Source of the DNA: Pseudomonas helmanticensis
GTDB taxonomy: Bacteria; Pseudomonadota; Gammaproteobacteria; Pseudomonadales; Pseudomonadaceae
DNA length: 64,000 nt
NCBI RefSeq assembly: GCF_900182985.1
Contig: NZ_FXUY01000001.1
Span: 1,612,001 to 1,676,000, forward strand
Direction: 5' to 3'
The notes beneath the pieces were generated by a model. That model was not told the origin of the DNA. It searched no databases and saw only the letters and a program-made list of their open reading frames with translations. Within the stretch, counting starts at the first letter, position 1, and the number at the start of each line of letters is the position of its first letter. Shown here piece after piece: positions 54,506 to 63,443 of the stretch. Made by a program: the position numbers and the translations under genes.

Positions 54506-55449
54506 AAATGGCGGCCACCGCGTCCCGTCCCTCCACTGCCACCGACAGCGCCCAAAGCGCTGCCGGTTCGGCCCACGGAACACAGGCGGTTGCGATGCAG
54601 CAAGCCCCTTCCCTCAGACAACGCTGGCGCGGCGCCGGCAACCTCGTGCCGGCGCTGTTGTTCATCGGCCTGTTCTTTCTCGCGCCGTTGATTGGCCTGC
54701 TGTTGCGCGGCGTGCTCGAACCGACGCCTGGCCTTGGCAACTATGAACAACTGTTCGCCAACTCCGCTTATGCGCGAGTGCTGCTCAACACCTTTTCGGT
54801 GGCCGGGCTGGTGACGCTGTTCAGCCTGCTATTGGGCTTTCCGCTGGCCTGGGCGATCACGCTGGTGCCGCGCGGCTGGGGTCGATGGATTCTCAACATC
54901 GTGCTGCTGTCGATGTGGACCAGCCTGCTCGCCCGCACCTATTCGTGGCTGGTGTTGCTGCAAGCCTCCGGTGTGATCAACAAGGCTTTGCTGGCGCTGG
55001 GCATCATCGATCAGCCGCTGGAAATGGTGCACAACCTCACCGGCGTGGTGATCGGCATGAGCTACATCATGATCCCGTTCATCGTGCTGCCGTTGCAGGC
55101 GACCATGCAGGCCATTGATCCGATGATTCTGCAGGCCGGTTCAATCTGCGGCGCCAGTCCGTGGACCAACTTCTTCCGGGTGTTCCTGCCGCTGTGCCGG
55201 CCGGGTCTGGCCTCCGGTGGCTTGATGGTGTTCGTCATGTCGCTCGGTTACTACGTGACCCCGGCGCTGCTCGGCGGGGCGCAGAACATGATGCTGCCGG
55301 AGTTCATCATTCAGCAGGTGCAATCGTTCCTCAACTGGGGCCTGGCCAGTGCCGGCGCCGCGTTGCTGATCGCGATCACTCTGGTGCTGTTCTACTTCTA
55401 CCTGAAGCTTCAGCCGGAATCCCCGGTTGGCGCCAGTAACGCGAGGTAA
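54502..55449 (+). CDS. ABC transporter permease, PotB-like
   Basis: The 315-residue inner-membrane permease has a long polar N-terminus, then six membrane helices from about residue 48, with the coupling-loop pattern MQAIDPMILQAGSICGASPW that contacts the ATPase. I chose the ATG at 54502 (ATGA overlap with the binding-protein stop) over an in-frame ATG at 54481. It forms the membrane channel with the next gene product. Confidence 0.9.
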   Translation: MKMAATASRPSTATDSAQSAAGSAHGTQAVAMQQAPSLRQRWRGAGNLVPALLFIGLFFLAPLIGLLLRGVLEPTPGLGNYEQLFANSAYARVLLNTFSVAGLVTLFSLLLGFPLAWAITLVPRGWGRWILNIVLLSMWTSLLARTYSWLVLLQASGVINKALLALGIIDQPLEMVHNLTGVVIGMSYIMIPFIVLPLQATMQAIDPMILQAGSICGASPWTNFFRVFLPLCRPGLASGGLMVFVMSLGYYVTPALLGGAQNMMLPEFIIQQVQSFLNWGLASAGAALLIAITLVLFYFYLKLQPESPVGASNAR

Positions 55450-55455
55450 GCCGAC

Positions 55456-56265
55456 ATGCTCCTGACCCCCAATGCGATGAGCCGCCGCATGCGCTTCGGC
55501 TTGTATGCAACCACCGGGCTGATCGGTCTGTTCCTGCTGTTGCCGATCGTATTTATCGTGCTGCTGTCGTTCGGCTCCTCGCAGTGGCTGGTGTTCCCGC
55601 CGCCGGGCTGGACGCTGAAATGGTACGGCCAGTTCTTCTCCAACCCTGACTGGATGAACGCCGCCGCGGCCAGCCTCAAAGTTGCTGTGCTGACCACGAT
55701 CTGCGCCGTGGCCCTTGGTTTGCCGACTGCGTTTGCGCTGGTGCGCGGACGCTTTCCTGGCCGGGAAATGCTCTACGGCCTGTTCACCCTGCCGATGATC
55801 GTGCCGCTGGTGATCATCGCCGTGGCGGTGTACGCGCTGTTCCTCAAGCTCGGTTACACCGGGACGATGTTCGCCTTCGTCGTCAGCCATGTGATCGTCG
55901 CGCTGCCGTTCACCATCATCTCGATCATCAACTCGCTGAAGCTGTTCGATCAGTCGATTGAAGACGCGGCGGTGATCTGCGGTGCCTCGCGCCTGCAAGC
56001 GGTGTTCAAGGTGACGTTCCCGGCGATTCGCCCGGGCATGGTCGCCGGCGCCCTCTTCGCCTTTCTGGTTTCGTGGGATGAAGTCGTGCTCAGCGTGATG
56101 ATGGCCAGCCCGACCCTGCAAACCCTTCCCGTGAAAATGTGGACCACCCTGCGCCAGGACCTGACGCCAGTGATCGCCGTCGCTTCGACGCTGCTGATCG
56201 GCTTGTCTGTTTTGGTCATGGTCATCGCCGCCGCATTGCGCCGGCGCAACGAAATCAGCGCCTGA
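55456..56265 (+). CDS. ABC transporter permease, PotC-like
   Basis: The 269-residue six-helix permease contains the EAA-type loop SIEDAAVICGASRLQAVFKV near residue 170. It pairs with the PotB-like subunit, which starts the same operon 6 bases upstream. The N-terminus MLLTPNAMSRRMRFGLYA is basic, as expected for the cytoplasmic side. Confidence 0.9.
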   Translation: MLLTPNAMSRRMRFGLYATTGLIGLFLLLPIVFIVLLSFGSSQWLVFPPPGWTLKWYGQFFSNPDWMNAAAASLKVAVLTTICAVALGLPTAFALVRGRFPGREMLYGLFTLPMIVPLVIIAVAVYALFLKLGYTGTMFAFVVSHVIVALPFTIISIINSLKLFDQSIEDAAVICGASRLQAVFKVTFPAIRPGMVAGALFAFLVSWDEVVLSVMMASPTLQTLPVKMWTTLRQDLTPVIAVASTLLIGLSVLVMVIAAALRRRNEISA

Positions 56266-56282
56266 GCGCCCAGGAGTACGAC

Positions 56283-57437
56283 ATGAGTGCCGTGATCAAA
56301 GACGCTTCCCAGCAGAATGACAAACCCCTGGTCAGCCTGCGCAATCTGAACAAGCACTACGGCGACTTTGCCGCCGTCGACAACATCTCGCTGGACATCA
56401 AGGACGGCGAGTTCCTGACCTTCCTCGGTTCCAGCGGCTCGGGCAAAAGTACGACCCTGTCGATGCTCGCCGGGTTTGAAACGCCGAGCAGCGGCGAGAT
56501 CCTCGTCAATGGTGAGTCGCTGGTGAACGTGCCGCCGCACAAGCGCGACATCGGCATGGTGTTCCAGCGTTATTCGCTGTTCCCGCACCTGTCGGTACGC
56601 GACAACATTGCCTTCCCGTTGGCGATTCGCAAACTCGCTGCCGCCGAACGCGAGAAGCGCGTCGATGCGATGTTGAAACTGGTGCAGCTTGAGCAGTTCG
56701 CTCATCGCCGCCCTTCGCAATTGTCTGGCGGCCAGCAACAACGCGTCGCCATCGCCCGCGCCCTGGTTTACGAACCACGCATTCTGTTGATGGACGAACC
56801 GCTGGGGGCGCTGGATAAAAAGCTGCGCGAGGACTTGCAGGATGAGCTGCGCCAACTGCATCGCCGGCTGGGCATCACCATTGTTTACGTGACCCACGAC
56901 CAGGAAGAAGCCATGCGTTTGTCGCAGCGCATCGCGATTTTCAGTCACGGCAAGATTGTCGGTCTGGGCAGCGGTTATGACCTTTATCAGAATCCGCCGA
57001 ATGCGTTTGTCGCCTCCTTCCTCGGCAACTCGAACTTCCTCAAGCTCAAGGCACAGGGCAATGCGGCGGTTTCATTTGAAGGGCAGTCACTGTCGATTCG
57101 ACTGACAGCCGGGTTGCACACCGATCAGGATGTGCTGCTGATGGTGCGCCCGGAAAAGGCACTGGCGTTGAGCGTGGCGCAAGCGATCAGCGAACCGTTG
57201 CCGTCGGGTTGGAATGAGGTTTCAGCGAAGGTTGTGGAAGTGCTGTTCCTCGGCGAAAGCCAGACCTGCAGCGTGGTCACCTCGGGCGGCACATCAATGA
57301 CAGTGAAAGCACTGTCAGCCGCCGGCATGCCGCTCAAGGCTGGCGACCCGGTGCAAGTACGCTGGGCCACCGCCGACGCCTGCGTCTACACCGAATGGAC
57401 CGAAAGCGACCTCAACAAAGCCGCCGGCTCCCACTGA
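56283..57437 (+). CDS. ABC transporter ATP-binding protein, PotA-like
   Basis: The 384-residue ATPase has Walker A GSSGSGKST (residues 49-57), signature LSGGQQQRVAIARAL, Walker B ILLMDEPLGALD, the switch His in VTHDQEEA, and a C-terminal TOBE-type domain. It energises the importer of this regulon. AGGAG lies before the ATG; the upstream in-frame extension overlaps the permease gene. A REP pair follows. Confidence 0.92.
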   Translation: MSAVIKDASQQNDKPLVSLRNLNKHYGDFAAVDNISLDIKDGEFLTFLGSSGSGKSTTLSMLAGFETPSSGEILVNGESLVNVPPHKRDIGMVFQRYSLFPHLSVRDNIAFPLAIRKLAAAEREKRVDAMLKLVQLEQFAHRRPSQLSGGQQQRVAIARALVYEPRILLMDEPLGALDKKLREDLQDELRQLHRRLGITIVYVTHDQEEAMRLSQRIAIFSHGKIVGLGSGYDLYQNPPNAFVASFLGNSNFLKLKAQGNAAVSFEGQSLSIRLTAGLHTDQDVLLMVRPEKALALSVAQAISEPLPSGWNEVSAKVVEVLFLGESQTCSVVTSGGTSMTVKALSAAGMPLKAGDPVQVRWATADACVYTEWTESDLNKAAGSH

Positions 57438-57443
57438 ACACCC

Positions 57444-57528
57444 CTGTAGGAGCTGCCGCAGGCTGCGATCTTTTGATCTTGTTCTAAATGCAAGATCACA
57501 AGATCGCAGCCTGCGGCAGCTCCTACAT
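57444..57528. repeat. REP pair (BIME), head-to-head
   Basis: TGTAGGAGCTGCCGCAGGCT arms immediately follow the importer ATPase, marking the right end of the regulon. Confidence 0.87.
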
Positions 57529-57708
57529 CGGCATTCAGGATAACTGGCGGTGATTCCTTGATATAAGCCTGTCCCTCGCGCTTTGACGGTGACCTACTGT
57601 TCGATTAGTTTCCATGTACCCAACTGGCGATGATGTAAAGGTGCGCACCGGTGTTCAAAGGTCGCCGACGGTTTGGCTCAACTCAATCGGAAGAGACCTG
57701 TGCACACC

Positions 57709-58593
57709 ATGGCCACCCCCCTCGCTGACTCGATCCAGAGACAAGACATCACATTGGTTGCCGACGACGGTTATGCATTGTCGGCGATCCGCTACAGCGC
57801 ATCCGGCGAGGCCAAAGGCAACCTGATCATGGCCGGCGCCACCGGCGTGCAGCAGCGCTTTTATCGGCGCTTTGCCGAGCATGCGGCGCGCCAGGGTTTC
57901 AACGTGCTGACGCTTGACTACCGGGGTGTCGGCCAGTCGAAACCGGCTGAGTTGAAAGGCTTTCAGATGGCGTATCTGGATTGGGCCTTCCAGGATCTGG
58001 CGGCGGCAGTCGACCTGCTGCGTCAGCAAGCATTGCCGCTGTATTGGGTCGGCCATTCTTTCGGTGGTCACGCGATTGGCCTGCTCCCCAACCACCACGC
58101 CCTGACCGCCTGCTACACCGTGGGCAGCGGAGCCGGCTGGAGTGGCTGGATGTCGCGGACCGAAGGCTGGAAAATCCGCTTTATGTGGAAGTTTGTGCTG
58201 CCGCTGATCGTCGCCCGCAAAGGCTACATGGCCTGGAGCTTATTGGGCATGGGCGATGATTTGCCGCTGGGCGTTTACAACGACTGGAAACGCTGGTGCA
58301 AAAACCCCTACTACTATTTCGATGACCCCGAGATGGCACATCTGCGTGGGCTGTACGCAGAGGTCAAAACCCCGTGCGTTTTCGCCACATCGGTCGATGA
58401 TCCCTGGGCACCGCCGCGCTCACGCGATGCGTTTGTCAAAGCCATGGTGAATGCACCGCTGACCCTGCTGGATCTGCAGCCACCTCCGGACGGTCAGCCA
58501 TACGGACACATGGGTTATTTTCGCGAGAGTGCGCAGCCATTGTGGGACGAGATGCTCGACTGGCTGCAAAGCATCCCCGCACACACCAGATAA
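57709..58593 (+). CDS. Alpha/beta-fold hydrolase (serine aminopeptidase-like)
   Basis: The protein of about 294 residues has LDYRGVGQSK, nucleophile elbow WVGHSFGGHA (GHSFG) and probable Asp/His in SVDDPWAPPRSRD and GHMGYF. The YheT/serine aminopeptidase-like shape suggests an esterase or lipase acting on small esters. The ATG at 57709 (MATPLADS) is favoured; a TTG at 57673 would add 12 residues. There is no operator like those upstream and it is separated from the regulon by a REP, so it is probably independent. Confidence 0.82.
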   Translation: MATPLADSIQRQDITLVADDGYALSAIRYSASGEAKGNLIMAGATGVQQRFYRRFAEHAARQGFNVLTLDYRGVGQSKPAELKGFQMAYLDWAFQDLAAAVDLLRQQALPLYWVGHSFGGHAIGLLPNHHALTACYTVGSGAGWSGWMSRTEGWKIRFMWKFVLPLIVARKGYMAWSLLGMGDDLPLGVYNDWKRWCKNPYYYFDDPEMAHLRGLYAEVKTPCVFATSVDDPWAPPRSRDAFVKAMVNAPLTLLDLQPPPDGQPYGHMGYFRESAQPLWDEMLDWLQSIPAHTR

Positions 58594-58594
58594 C

Positions 58595-58795
58595 CTGTAG
58601 GAGCTGCCGCAGGCTGCGATCTGTTGATCTTGCAGTTGAAAAACAAGATCAAAAGATCGCAGCCTCGTTTCACTCGACAGCTCCTACAGGAATGCATTTC
58701 AAATGTGGGAGCGGGCTTGCTCGCGAAGAGTCCGTGTCAGTCATCAACAATGTTGAATGACACACCGCTTTCGCGAGCAAGCCCGCTCCCACATA
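58595..58795. repeat. Two consecutive REP-type inverted repeats of different families
   Basis: 58595-58690 is a REP pair whose right arm carries the CTCGTTTCACTCGA variant. 58702-58795 is a TGTGGGAGCGGGCTTGCTCG / complement pair with a longer loop. Both lie between convergent genes. Confidence 0.85.
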
Positions 58796-58808
58796 GGGTT
58801 TATGGTGT

Positions 58809-59600
58809 TTAGGTGATTGGGGAATAGCCTTCGATCTGATCCGGCCACGCCGTAAGAATTTCAAATCCGGTCTCCGTCACCGCGACCATGTGTTCCCACT
58901 GCGCCGACAGCGAGCCGTCCTTGGTCAGCACGGTCCAGCCATCCGGCATGTTCTTCACATGCCGCTTGCCGGCATTGAGCATCGGCTCCACGGTAAAAAT
59001 CATCCCGGCCTTGAGCTTCATGCCCTGATCGGGAAAGCCGTAATGCAGGATTTGCGGTTCATCGTGGTAGACCTTGCCGATGCCGTGCCCGCAGTACTCG
59101 CGCACCACGCTGAAACCTTCCTTCTCTGCCAGGCTCTGGATCGCGTGACCGATATCGCCCAGTGTCACGCCCGGTTTGACCACGCGAATCCCCGCGCACA
59201 TGGCGTCATAGGTGGTCTTGATCAGGTGCTGCGCTTCAGGCGTTGGCTCACCGACCACGTACATGCGGCTGGTATCACCGAACCAGCCATCCTTGATCAC
59301 CGCGATGTCGAGGTTGACGATGTCGCCATCCTTCAACGGCGTGCCCGACGGAATCCCGTGGCACACCACGTCATTGACCGAGGCGCAGACGGTTTTCGGA
59401 AAGCCGTGATAACCGACGTTGGCCGGCACCGCTTTCTGCACGTTGACGATGTAGTCGTTGCACAACCGGTCCAGCTCGTCAGTGGTCACGCCAGCCTTGA
59501 CGTGCGGCACCAGCATTGCCAGGACTTCGGCGGCGAGTTTGCCGGCAGCACGTGATTGCGCGATGTCGGCCGGGGTGTTGATCTTGATCTGGTTTCTCAT
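58809..59600 (-). CDS. map: Type I methionine aminopeptidase
   Basis: The 263-residue metallopeptidase removes N-terminal Met from nascent proteins. Metal and catalytic residues are visible: His81 (HGIPSG), Asp98 (VNLDIA), Asp109 (GWFGDTS), His in GHGIG, Glu in TVEPML and Glu in WEHMVAVTE. I chose the ATG at 59600, which overlaps the stop of the ParD-like gene. It is probably a second copy, since the housekeeping map usually lies beside rpsB/glnD; here it is tied to an antitoxin-like partner. Confidence 0.93.
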   Translation of the reverse strand: MRNQIKINTPADIAQSRAAGKLAAEVLAMLVPHVKAGVTTDELDRLCNDYIVNVQKAVPANVGYHGFPKTVCASVNDVVCHGIPSGTPLKDGDIVNLDIAVIKDGWFGDTSRMYVVGEPTPEAQHLIKTTYDAMCAGIRVVKPGVTLGDIGHAIQSLAEKEGFSVVREYCGHGIGKVYHDEPQILHYGFPDQGMKLKAGMIFTVEPMLNAGKRHVKNMPDGWTVLTKDGSLSAQWEHMVAVTETGFEILTAWPDQIEGYSPIT

Positions 59601-59824
59601 GCGCTGACGGCTTCCTGAGTCAGTTGTTGCAGATCCAGCCCGCCGTTCTGTTCGGCGCGGATCAGCAAGCGGCAAATGGCGCTGTGGTCGAGGTTGGGGT
59701 GCAGCTCGGCGAGCATGCCGATGCGCATCCAGTGCTCGGCCTGCGCGTTGATCGAGCGGCTGAGGGCGTTGCTGGAGATGCGCAGATTCTCGTGCATGTC
59801 CTCTGAAATCTTTACGATGCCCAT
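59597..59824 (-). CDS. ParD-like antitoxin-family protein
   Basis: The 75-residue protein begins MGIVKISEDMHENLRISSNA and continues SINAQAEHWMRIGMLAEL, matching the ParD-like family (ribbon-helix-helix DNA-binding relatives). Its stop overlaps the start of the methionine aminopeptidase gene, with no ParE toxin nearby. An inverted repeat just upstream (59836-59859) fits autoregulation. It could be a transcription regulator of map rather than an antitoxin. Confidence 0.8.
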   Translation of the reverse strand: MGIVKISEDMHENLRISSNALSRSINAQAEHWMRIGMLAELHPNLDHSAICRLLIRAEQNGGLDLQQLTQEAVSA

Positions 59825-59835
59825 ATATGAATCCG

Positions 59836-59859
59836 ATACGATGTGTATATGTATCGTAT
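59836..59859. promoter_or_regulatory. Inverted repeat upstream of the ParD-like gene
   Basis: Perfect arms ATACGAT and ATCGTAT are separated by 10 AT-rich bases, 12 bases before the ParD-like ATG. The position suits repression by a ribbon-helix-helix protein. Confidence 0.55.
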
Positions 59860-59891
59860 ATTAGCCAAGCCTCGTTGAAAATTGCAAATCC

Positions 59892-60749
59892 TCAGCCCAG
59901 CGCTGCCTCGAAAAACGACGAGATGAGCCGACTGGAGCGCCGCTCGGCCAGACAGTACAGGTAGGTCTCGGTATACAGCGCTTCACCCTCAATGCGGATC
60001 GTGCGGATTTTCGGGTCGGCAATGAATTCCGCTTCCGACACCACACCCAATCCCAGCCCGCGCACCACCGCTTCACGCAAAGCCTCGCGACTGCCGATTT
60101 CCATGGCGATCCTCGGCTTCACTTGCGCCGCATTCAGCGCCTGCTCCAGTACCAGCCGCGTGGTCGAACCGGGCTCTCGTTGCAGCAGCCGCTGCCCTTC
60201 CAGTTCTTCCAGGCGCACGCTGCCGCGATTGGCCAGCGGATGCTCATGGTGCGCAAACAAGATGATCGCATGCCGCGCATAACGCACCGAACACAACGCC
60301 GGATCATCCTGACGCCCGGCCAGCACGGCGATGTCGGTCACGTAGTTTTCCAGATCCGATAACACTTGCGCCGAGTTACCCACGCGGATCGACACATCGA
60401 TATTCGGATGCTGTTGCAGATAGCTGTCGACCATCTCGATCACATGGAACGGCCCCACCGCACCGACTTTGAGCTGGCCGCTGTCAAGCCGCCCGGAGTC
60501 GCGCAACAGGTTGTGCGCTTCCAGTTCCAGCAAGGCCAGCCGCTGCGCGATCGGCAGCAATTGCCGTCCAACATCCGACAGCTCGATCCGCCGCCCGCGC
60601 CGATGAAACAGTTCGACGTTGTGCTGACGTTCCAGGCTTTGCACCTGCGTGGTCAGTGTCGGCTGGCTCAAACCCGACGCGCGCGCCCCGGCGCTGAAAC
60701 TGCCGTGACGGGCGACCGCCAGAAAAGCCCGCAATTTCGCGCTCGACAT
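59892..60749 (-). CDS. LysR-family transcription regulator of the phosphonate locus
   Basis: The 285-residue regulator has a winged helix (residues 2-61, KLRAFLAVARHGSFSAGARA then GLSQPTLTTQVQSLE) and a periplasmic-binding-protein-like effector domain. It is divergent from phnD with 109 bases between starts, the typical layout for a LysR activator of the neighbouring operon. The effector is probably a phosphonate such as 2-aminoethylphosphonate, by context only. Confidence 0.87.
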   Translation of the reverse strand: MSSAKLRAFLAVARHGSFSAGARASGLSQPTLTTQVQSLERQHNVELFHRRGRRIELSDVGRQLLPIAQRLALLELEAHNLLRDSGRLDSGQLKVGAVGPFHVIEMVDSYLQQHPNIDVSIRVGNSAQVLSDLENYVTDIAVLAGRQDDPALCSVRYARHAIILFAHHEHPLANRGSVRLEELEGQRLLQREPGSTTRLVLEQALNAAQVKPRIAMEIGSREALREAVVRGLGLGVVSEAEFIADPKIRTIRIEGEALYTETYLYCLAERRSSRLISSFFEAALG

Positions 60750-60804
60750 CCATAGACTCCATCAATAGTTAAGTGCTGTTTCTCATATTGAATTGATTGA
60801 ATGA

Positions 60805-60818
60805 CTGTCACGTGACAG
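60805..60818. promoter_or_regulatory. 14-bp perfect palindrome between the LysR gene and phnD
   Basis: CTGTCACGTGACAG is a perfect palindrome in the divergent promoter region, 41 bases before the phnD start. It contains a T-N10-A-type core and is a candidate binding site for the LysR regulator or another dimeric factor. Confidence 0.5.
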
Positions 60819-60858
60819 ACCTAGCCTGTGGCAACTCCCAACCACAGCGTGGAATGCC

Positions 60859-61725
60859 ATGAAAACAATTAACCAGTTCCTGCGTGCCGCCAGCCTTGCC
60901 GTACTTGCCCTGAGTGCCAGCCAGGTCTGGGCCAAGGACAAACTGACGATTGGCCTGATCCCCTCGGAAGACTCGCAGGCGATGATCGAATCGAGCAAAC
61001 AAGTGCTCGACGATCTGCAAGCCAAGATCGGCATGCCGGTGGTGCCGTTCGTGGCCACCGATTACAACGGCATCATCGAGGCGCTGCGCTCGGGCAAACT
61101 CGACGTCGCTTATCTCGGGCCGTTCTCGTATGTGCTGGCGACCTCGGTGGCCGATGTTGAAGCGTTCTCGGTAGCCGTCACCAAGAAGACCGGCCAGAGC
61201 GCTTACAAAAGTGTGATTCTGGCGCGCAAGGACAGCGGCATCCATTCGCTGGCCGACCTCAAGGGCCATACGTTCGCGTTCGTCGACCCGAGTTCGGCGT
61301 CCGGCCATCTGTTTCCAAAAGCCGGTCTGGAACAGGCCGGTTTCGCGCCGGACAGCTTGTTCAAGCGAGTGATTTTCTCCGGCTCCCACGACGCCAGCAT
61401 CCTTGCGGTCGAGAACAGGAAAGTCGACGCCGCCGCCGTGGCTGACCGCATCTTTGCCAGCGCCGTGGCCAAAGGCGTGGTCAAGCAGGATGACTTCGAA
61501 ATCGTCTGGCGTTCCAAGCCGATCCCTGAATCGCCGATGGTCTGGCGCAAGGCGCTCGATCCGGAGTTGAAGAAGAAAGTCGCCGACGCGCTGGCCTCGA
61601 TCAAGGACGTGCCGTGGGGTGATCAGGGCGTGCTCAATGGCTTCCAGCCCACCACGGATGCGTCCTATGACGTGGTGCGCGAAACCGCCAAGGTCCTCGA
61701 TCTCGATTTGCGGAGCATGAAATGA
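60859..61725 (+). CDS. phnD: Phosphonate ABC transporter binding protein
   Basis: The 288-residue periplasmic protein has a signal peptide (ending QVWA, residue 25) and the PhnD pattern LTIGLIPSEDSQAMIESSKQ, LDVAYLGPFSYVLA and FAFVDPSSASGHLFPKAG. It captures phosphonates, phosphite or phosphate esters. First of phnD-phnC-phnE; the stop overlaps the phnC start (ATGA). Confidence 0.92.
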   Translation: MKTINQFLRAASLAVLALSASQVWAKDKLTIGLIPSEDSQAMIESSKQVLDDLQAKIGMPVVPFVATDYNGIIEALRSGKLDVAYLGPFSYVLATSVADVEAFSVAVTKKTGQSAYKSVILARKDSGIHSLADLKGHTFAFVDPSSASGHLFPKAGLEQAGFAPDSLFKRVIFSGSHDASILAVENRKVDAAAVADRIFASAVAKGVVKQDDFEIVWRSKPIPESPMVWRKALDPELKKKVADALASIKDVPWGDQGVLNGFQPTTDASYDVVRETAKVLDLDLRSMK

Positions 61726-62513
61726 TCAGCATCCGCCAACTGAGCAAACATTACGGCAGCAATCCGGTGTTGCGCGGCATCGACCTCGACGTTGCGCCCG
61801 GCGAGTTCGTCGTGGTGTTGGGCCAGTCCGGTGCCGGTAAATCGACCTTGCTGCGCTGCATCAATCGACTGGCGCAAGCCGACAGCGGCACGCTGAACGT
61901 CGCCGGTATTGACGCCCTCGCCTGCGCGGACACCAGTGTTTTACGCCGTGAAGTGGCAATGATTTTTCAGCACCACAACGTCGTGCCGCGCTTGAGCGTG
62001 CTGAAGAATGTGCTGACCGGCCGTCTCGGTTCCGTCGGCACCCTCGCCTCGATTCTGCAACTGTTTCGCCGTGACGATGTGGCGCTGGCGATGCAATGCC
62101 TGGAGCGCGTGGAACTGGCGCACAAGGCCGGTGAGCGCACTGATTCGCTGTCCGGCGGCCAGAAACAGCGTGTCGGCATTGCCCGCGCACTGGCGCAGCG
62201 GCCGAAGGTGATTCTGGCCGATGAGCCGATCGCCAGCCTCGATCCGAAAACCGCACGACTGGTCTTGCAGTACCTGCGCGATGCCACCCGCGAACTGGGC
62301 ATCACCGTGCTGTGCAATCTGCACCAGGTCGAATACGCCCGCGAGTTTGGCGACCGCGTGGTCGGCCTCGCTCACGGCAACCTGGTGTTCGATGGCCAAG
62401 CGTCGAGCATGACCGAGGCCGATCTGGCGCGAATCTATCCGGGGCAATCGGCCGAGCCATGCGCCGCCATCCCGACACCCAGCCTGACCTACCGCGCCGC
62501 CTCGAGGGCCTGA
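61722..62513 (+). CDS. phnC: Phosphonate ABC transporter ATP-binding protein
   Basis: The 263-residue ATPase has Walker A GQSGAGKST (about 34-42), signature LSGGQKQRVGIARALAQ, Walker B VILADEPIASLDP and the switch His in NLHQVEYA, characteristic of PhnC (NLHQV in place of VTHD). It overlaps phnD by 4 bases and ends 2 bases before phnE, so the subunits are translated together. Confidence 0.93.
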   Translation: MISIRQLSKHYGSNPVLRGIDLDVAPGEFVVVLGQSGAGKSTLLRCINRLAQADSGTLNVAGIDALACADTSVLRREVAMIFQHHNVVPRLSVLKNVLTGRLGSVGTLASILQLFRRDDVALAMQCLERVELAHKAGERTDSLSGGQKQRVGIARALAQRPKVILADEPIASLDPKTARLVLQYLRDATRELGITVLCNLHQVEYAREFGDRVVGLAHGNLVFDGQASSMTEADLARIYPGQSAEPCAAIPTPSLTYRAASRA

Positions 62514-62515
62514 AC

Positions 62516-63334
62516 ATGCAATCGCAAAATTATCAGTGGGTCGGTGACCACCCTCGTGGCACGCGCAGCTGGCTGACCACCGCCGGCATCGTCCTGATCG
62601 TGCTGTGGACGCTGAACTGGAGCGCACAAGGCGCGCAGCTCAGCCTCGGTGAACTGGCGGCGGGATTGCCGCAGATCGGTGACTTTCTTTCGCGCACCTT
62701 TCCGCCGGATCTGAGCATTCTTCCGCGTCTGATCGCACCAGCGGTGGAGACTTTGCAGATCGCCATTTGGGGCACCTTGCTCGGGGTGTTGCTGGCGATT
62801 CCAATGTCGTTTCTCGCCGCGCGCAATCTGAGCCGCAATCGCTGGGTGTTTCACATCACGCGCCAGGCGCTGAACTTCACCCGCAGCATCAACGAACTGA
62901 TCCTCGCGCTGATCTTTGTCTCGGCCGTCGGCCTCGGTCCGTTTCCCGGCGTGCTGGCGCTGGCGCTGCATGGCCTGGGCATGCTCGGCAAGTTCTTCGC
63001 CGAGAGCATCGAAGAGATCGACCAAGGCCCGATCGAAGCGCTGCAAGCCACTGGCGCGCGCCCGCTGCAAGTGATCGTGTTCGGCGTTTTACCGCAGGTC
63101 ATCACTGCCTGGATCGCGGTGATTCTTTACCGCTTCGAGGTCAATCTGCGCTCGGCCACGGTGCTCGGAATGGTCGGTGCCGGCGGCTTGGGGTTCGAGC
63201 TGGTGAGCAGTCTCAAACTGTTCAAATACCCGGAAACCGCGACCTGCATCATCGTCATTACCGTCATGGTGATCGTGGCGGACGCCGTTTCCAGTCGCCT
63301 GCGTGCAGCGATCCAGAGCGGCTCTTCCCATTAG
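62516..63334 (+). CDS. phnE: Phosphonate ABC transporter permease
   Basis: The 272-residue permease contains LPRLIAPAVETLQIAIWGTL, the EAA-type loop GPIEALQATGARPLQVIVFG and the PhnE-typical RSATVLGMVGAGGLGFEL. It starts with ATG at 62516; the longer in-frame reading from 62312 overlaps phnC and was rejected. It forms a homodimeric channel with PhnC and PhnD. No C-P lyase genes are in view. Confidence 0.92.
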   Translation: MQSQNYQWVGDHPRGTRSWLTTAGIVLIVLWTLNWSAQGAQLSLGELAAGLPQIGDFLSRTFPPDLSILPRLIAPAVETLQIAIWGTLLGVLLAIPMSFLAARNLSRNRWVFHITRQALNFTRSINELILALIFVSAVGLGPFPGVLALALHGLGMLGKFFAESIEEIDQGPIEALQATGARPLQVIVFGVLPQVITAWIAVILYRFEVNLRSATVLGMVGAGGLGFELVSSLKLFKYPETATCIIVITVMVIVADAVSSRLRAAIQSGSSH

Positions 63335-63443
63335 CAGCCGCTGTTATCGGCTCAGCCGATTCAACCCTGCGATTTATCGATTTGTAGCGTTGTCGGCCGC
63401 CATCGAGTATGTGCCCACACGACAACAACAAGAAGGATCCACC

